Shown here one piece after another: positions 60,427 through 64,000 of a stretch of DNA of 64,000 nucleotides. The stretch is from contig CAJJDP010000006.1 in NCBI GenBank assembly GCA_905182995.1, positions 501,163 through 565,162 on the forward strand, written 5' to 3'. Positions within the stretch are counted from its first letter, which is position 1; each line of letters begins with the position of its first letter. The notes beneath the pieces are model-generated. The model saw nothing but the letters and a program-made list of their open reading frames with translations, searched no databases and had not been told where the DNA came from. The position numbers and the translations under genes were made by a program. The DNA is from Paramecium octaurelia (Eukaryota; Ciliophora; Oligohymenophorea; Peniculida; Parameciidae).

Positions 60427-61207
60427 TCAATAAATCCTTTTTGATTTTTTATCCAAAACCAGATTAAGCAAGCTGTAAATAAAGAAATTAAAAAGCGTTA
60501 TTGTCCCAATTATGGAAAAAACTTTTCTATCAAGATTTGGAGCATTAATTCTAAAAATATATTTTTAATACTTTTTCAAAATATAATTTATTTGATGTTG
60601 GCTATAATTGTAGATGCAATTTAATACAAATCGGAACGCAAAAAACAGACCATAAGTCTAATTACATTCATTATTAATTTAAATTTAACTCAAGGAATCT
60701 GATACTGGATGTAAAATACTCATCATAGGTCCTTTTTATAAATTTTTAATGCATATTGATAAATACGCTTGATAAACAGCCTAAAATATTAGATAGTATA
60801 TTTTCTGCATTTGGAAAGTGCTAGAGTTTTTCTCCACCCTCGAGCTTGAGTTCATCCATATCTTTTTCAATTTTTAGAATTTTTCAATTAAGTATAAAAT
60901 CCAAAATGATGATTTTGGCTTAAATAATCTAAATCTATACCTTTCTAATTTGTTATCTGAAGCAAATCTTAGTCATAAAATTATCAATAATTATAAAACT
61001 TCATTTTTGCCTTCATCATGTAATTTACCATTCAAGTCCAAATTCAAAAGTATACTAAATCAATTCCAATTTAACAGCGATAAATTCAATTACCGTCATT
61101 GAATCAGACCTTTTTGCACAAAATATTAAATATTCAAAAATTAAATATTATAAAAATTTGAGTAATCTAAGTTCATAATTACTTTATTAAAATATAAGGA
61201 ATTACAT
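60427..61207 (-). CDS. Predicted membrane protein, ~242 aa, unknown
   Basis: From ATG 61207, introns of 30 and 22 nt leave 243 codons. The N-terminal 60 residues are hydrophobic and aromatic. A basic middle follows (FQKLKKIWMNSSSRVEK, RQQIRKPKSSFWILYLI), then ICIKNLQKGPMMSILHPV, GLFFAFRFVLNCIYNYS and a C-terminal hydrophobic helix (GTITLFNFFIYSLLNLVL) before a short basic tail. The RINAPNLDRKVFSI segment and helix order vaguely recall TMEM135/Tim17-type membrane proteins, but I would not assign it. A later ATG at 61099 is possible. The plus strand is open in places without consistent splicing. Confidence 0.55.
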
Positions 61208-62012
61208 AAAACCTATTTAATTAATATTTTTAAATACTATTTAAATAGGTTCAAAGATGATATTTATATCTAATTTATGGACAATATTATTAAATTAAGG
61301 GGTATAATTTTACCCAAGTTAGCTTTATAATCTATTTTGGAATTTAATATATATGAATAGATGAATGCCACATACAATAGATAATTTAATTTTATAAATA
61401 TCTATAAGCAAAGATGATATTTTTTTTCTAATATTCATAGTTCTATACCCATAGATTCTAAGTTATATTTATAAACCGAGAGATTTTGTTTTAGATGGAT
61501 AGAAAAGTTAACTTCAATTTTATTATATTTTCTAATGAATTTATTTATAATCTCTATTTGAAGAATGGTGGTGGTTTTTAAGTGAAGCTTTTAAGAAATT
61601 CTTAAAAATAGTTATCTGTCAATTAACATTATCGGTATATTTTTTGAAATATAAATTATGCAATACTAAATAATTTCTCATTCTTCAAGCTTTTTTTGGT
61701 ATTTACTAAATGCAAAATCGATTTTATGTTGATTTGCTCAATTTGAAAAAAAAACAAAAGCTAACAATTAACTTAAAATATAAGAAATATGAAAAATGTT
61801 GGTTCACACCTAATAAAATGGCTTAATGAGTATTTGTTATTAAACTTCCTTGCTTTTAAACTAATTTTTCTCTGTTGTTAAAGTAGGAGAATTATGTAGT
61901 AAACATTCCATAAAAATTATTTATTAATCAAATATTTATAGAATAACTCCATGTAAACTTCAAGCTTCTTCTTTAATGAATGTACTAAAATCCATGGTAA
62001 TTATCATCTGGT
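61208..62012. other. Intergenic region, at most a tiny frame
   Basis: AT-rich. A 50-codon plus-strand frame begins at 61495 but has no other support. The end of this region abuts the right arm of the inverted duplication. Confidence 0.4.
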
Positions 62013-63455
62013 GATCACTAGATGTCCTGTATTTTACAATTAGCAATACAATAGAAAACAAAAAAATACAATTTTTATAGGATACTTAAGAATAACCAAT
62101 ATGCCATGAAATTAGAAAATGGTATTAAGGATGTTATTATTTACATATTTCATACCTTTGCTAAAGGCTTTTTCAAATTTTACAAAGTTAACTTTGAGAG
62201 TTTTTAAAAATATTAAAAAAAAAATCATTTTTTGACAATTTAATTTGCATTTGAATGAAAATTTAAAATGAACTGATAAAATGATTTTAATTTTTTATTT
62301 TGTAAAAGTGATTTACCTGTAGCACTTTATAACCGATTTTTTATTGAAATTTTAAGATATAATACTAAATTTAAAATATTAAAATGAAGACTTAATTATT
62401 GCTAATAGCCGTGATATCTCTTTCAGTCAATGCCTTGACTGCCACAACCTCATGTGATTGCACAGAACTTGTTTAATCTGCTGATTGTAAAGGTGGATGT
62501 ACTTGGTCATCAGCTGATTCTACATGTTCAACAAAGACACTTGATTGCACAACATTAACATAAGACACTTGTGATATTTATACAGGATGTGCATGGAACG
62601 AAACAACTTCAAAATGTGCTGCTTTCACAGCTTGTGCAGATTACACAGTCACAGTTGCTAGTTCATGCTATGCCAAAGATGATACCTGTGTTCCAGGAAC
62701 AGCTGGTGCAGATGGAAAATTCCCATGCTAGACAGGATCAATCACATGCTCAACCTTCACAAATGCCGATGATTGTAACGGTAGGGTACCAGCCGATAAT
62801 GCTGTTTGCTGGTTCAAGTCTAATGCTTGCTCATAAGTTGATGTTTCAAAATGCTCAGCTATCACAGATACAGACTTATGTACAGAATAAGGTTGCAAAT
62901 GGACTTCATCTTGTGCTGCATACACATGTGCTGATATGACCACTGCTGAAACTTGTGTTGTAGTATTGACAGACGATTAATCAGGTGTTAATATTTGTGC
63001 TTGGGATTCTACTGGTAGTAAATGTAGTGATGCTGCTGATGTTAGTGCTTTGACATCATCAAATTGCTATGATAAAACAGGTGGATTTTATTATTGGGAT
63101 GGAAGTGCCTGCTCAGAATGCTCAGGATCAAGCAGTAACGGATATATTTTGGCATTCATTGGATTCATCGCTATGATTATGTTCTGATTCAGTATTAAAT
63201 ATAAATTATCAATCATTAATTATTTCAATATTTTAATTAAACATTATACTAATATACAAACATATTCTATGTATTTTAATCTATAAAAATGACAACATTA
63301 TAAATTTGAAGAATCGTTTAAACTAAAAACATTATCCTTATTTAAAATGTCTTAATTCGACAGATGATAGCAAATAAACTTTTTCTTGAACTAATATAAA
63401 TTTGACCAAGTATACAATAAGAATTTGAGTTGAAACCTATAGCCCATCTATCATC
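62013..63455 (+). repeat. Right arm of the ~1.4-kb inverted duplication
   Basis: Matches 47003-48423 in reverse orientation across 5' flank, coding region and 3' flank. The 5' flank (62013-62383) and 3' flank (63188-63455) keep long near-identical blocks, so the duplicated unit is bigger than the gene and probably includes promoter and terminator. Confidence 0.85.
62384..63187 (+). CDS. Small cysteine-rich surface protein (surface-antigen-like), copy B
   Basis: An intronless frame of 268 codons, exactly the length of copy A. The signal peptide, first ~45 residues and last ~65 residues are almost the same as in copy A. Differences concentrate in the middle modules, where one codon is lost near residue 58 (LTQDT for QTTQPT) and one is gained near residue 165 (CTEQGCKW for CEMACKW), so length is conserved. 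Cysteine and CxW positions are kept. The C-terminal CSGSSSNG plus hydrophobic tail again fits a GPI signal. Both copies look functional; they may be expressed alternatively, which sequence cannot show. Confidence 0.88.
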
Positions 63456-64000
63456 TTTATAGTCCAATTTATATATTTCAAATGAGCATAAAATAAATGA
63501 ACGTATTCATGTTTATTTTATTTTATTTATAATATAATAAATACTCTAAACGAAATTTGCAGCACATGTTTTTAGACGCTTTGGTTTGTTTCTTTAAGTC
63601 AACTAGATTCTAAATACTTGCTGGTTTAATGTAGGTATAATGCTCTAAAATGAAATTTGAAAGGGATATTTAAATACTACTTATAAAACTCTTATTCTCA
63701 ATTATCTTATTTATTGCCATATTATATCTTTAATCATAAAAAACCACAACTGATTCAATTTTATCCAAATTAATTGGTATTTATTATTAATGATATAATC
63801 ATTTTTATGTTAGAGCATCTGTCGAAAAAAATTATTTGTTTTATTGAGAAAATAATTAAAGTTTTATTAAAATATTAAGGATTATTTAAATTACATTCAA
63901 AATTAATATTATAAAATAATATAAACACGATTTAGTTATTTTGCATCTATGGATCTTAAGATTTTATGATTTTTCAAGTAAAAATTTGGATATCAGAATA
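63456..64000. other. End of window, no gene seen
   Basis: AT-rich sequence beyond the duplicated flank. A plus-strand frame from about 63808 stays open to the edge but has no coding bias. Confidence 0.4.

Noticed and set aside
47003-63455. A large composite transposon with 1.4-kb inverted ends.
   Set aside because: The arms hold a host surface-protein gene, no transposase or integrase is seen between them, and no target-site duplication is evident by eye.

Overview
The window reads as a macronuclear chromosome segment from a ciliate of the Paramecium type. Long protein frames appear only when TAA and TAG are read as glutamine and TGA is the sole stop. Introns are tiny (18-33 nt, mostly GTA...TAG). 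The DNA is very AT-rich, genes are packed tens to hundreds of bases apart on both strands, and there are small cysteine-rich surface proteins with CxW spacing. All coordinates below were worked out by hand with that code. For most intron-containing genes, subtracting the listed introns leaves an exact multiple of three, which is an internal check.

Layout. 1-4.5 kb: J-domain protein (partial), TTLL tubulin ligase-like enzyme, three-repeat Myb protein. 5.2-8.1 kb: TBC Rab-GAP, present twice because of an assembly duplication. 8.3-16.6 kb: calcium-dependent kinase, casein kinase 1, Bax-inhibitor-like membrane protein, MIR-domain protein and small unknowns. 16.7-23.6 kb: small proteins, a second assembly duplication, a RecA-like ATPase, a VAP-like MSP-domain protein and a polyglutamine protein. 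23.7-30.5 kb: PH-OSBP lipid-transfer protein, a protein kinase and two unknown proteins. 30.5-38.9 kb: one uninterrupted 8.3-kb frame for a 2,778-residue NACHT protein with NLR-like layout. 38.9-45.3 kb: RCC1/TIG protein, an unknown 499-aa protein and a B-box-like/propeller protein. 45.7-48.1 kb: a broken and an intact cysteine-rich surface-protein gene. 48.4-53.8 kb: small genes, a third assembly duplication and a long-chain acyl-CoA synthetase. 53.8-59.9 kb: papain-like protease, MORN protein, a small basic protein, a second type of cysteine-rich surface protein, a CDK-like kinase and a small lipid-anchored protein. 60.4-61.2 kb: a membrane protein. 62.0-63.5 kb: an inverted near-copy of the surface-protein gene at 47-48 kb.

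There is no operon-like logic. The genes are individually transcribed eukaryotic genes. The shared themes are signalling (four kinases, Rab-GAP, Myb), cilia and cytoskeleton (TTLL, MORN-IQ, RCC1/TIG), membrane contacts and lipid handling (VAP-like, OSBP, acyl-CoA synthetase), and the cell surface (two families of cysteine-rich secreted proteins). The two signals most worth following are the NLR-like giant gene and the inverted surface-antigen duplication. Three exact 1.33-kb tandem duplications, each with a single N between the copies, are almost certainly unmerged contig overlaps and should be collapsed before gene counting.
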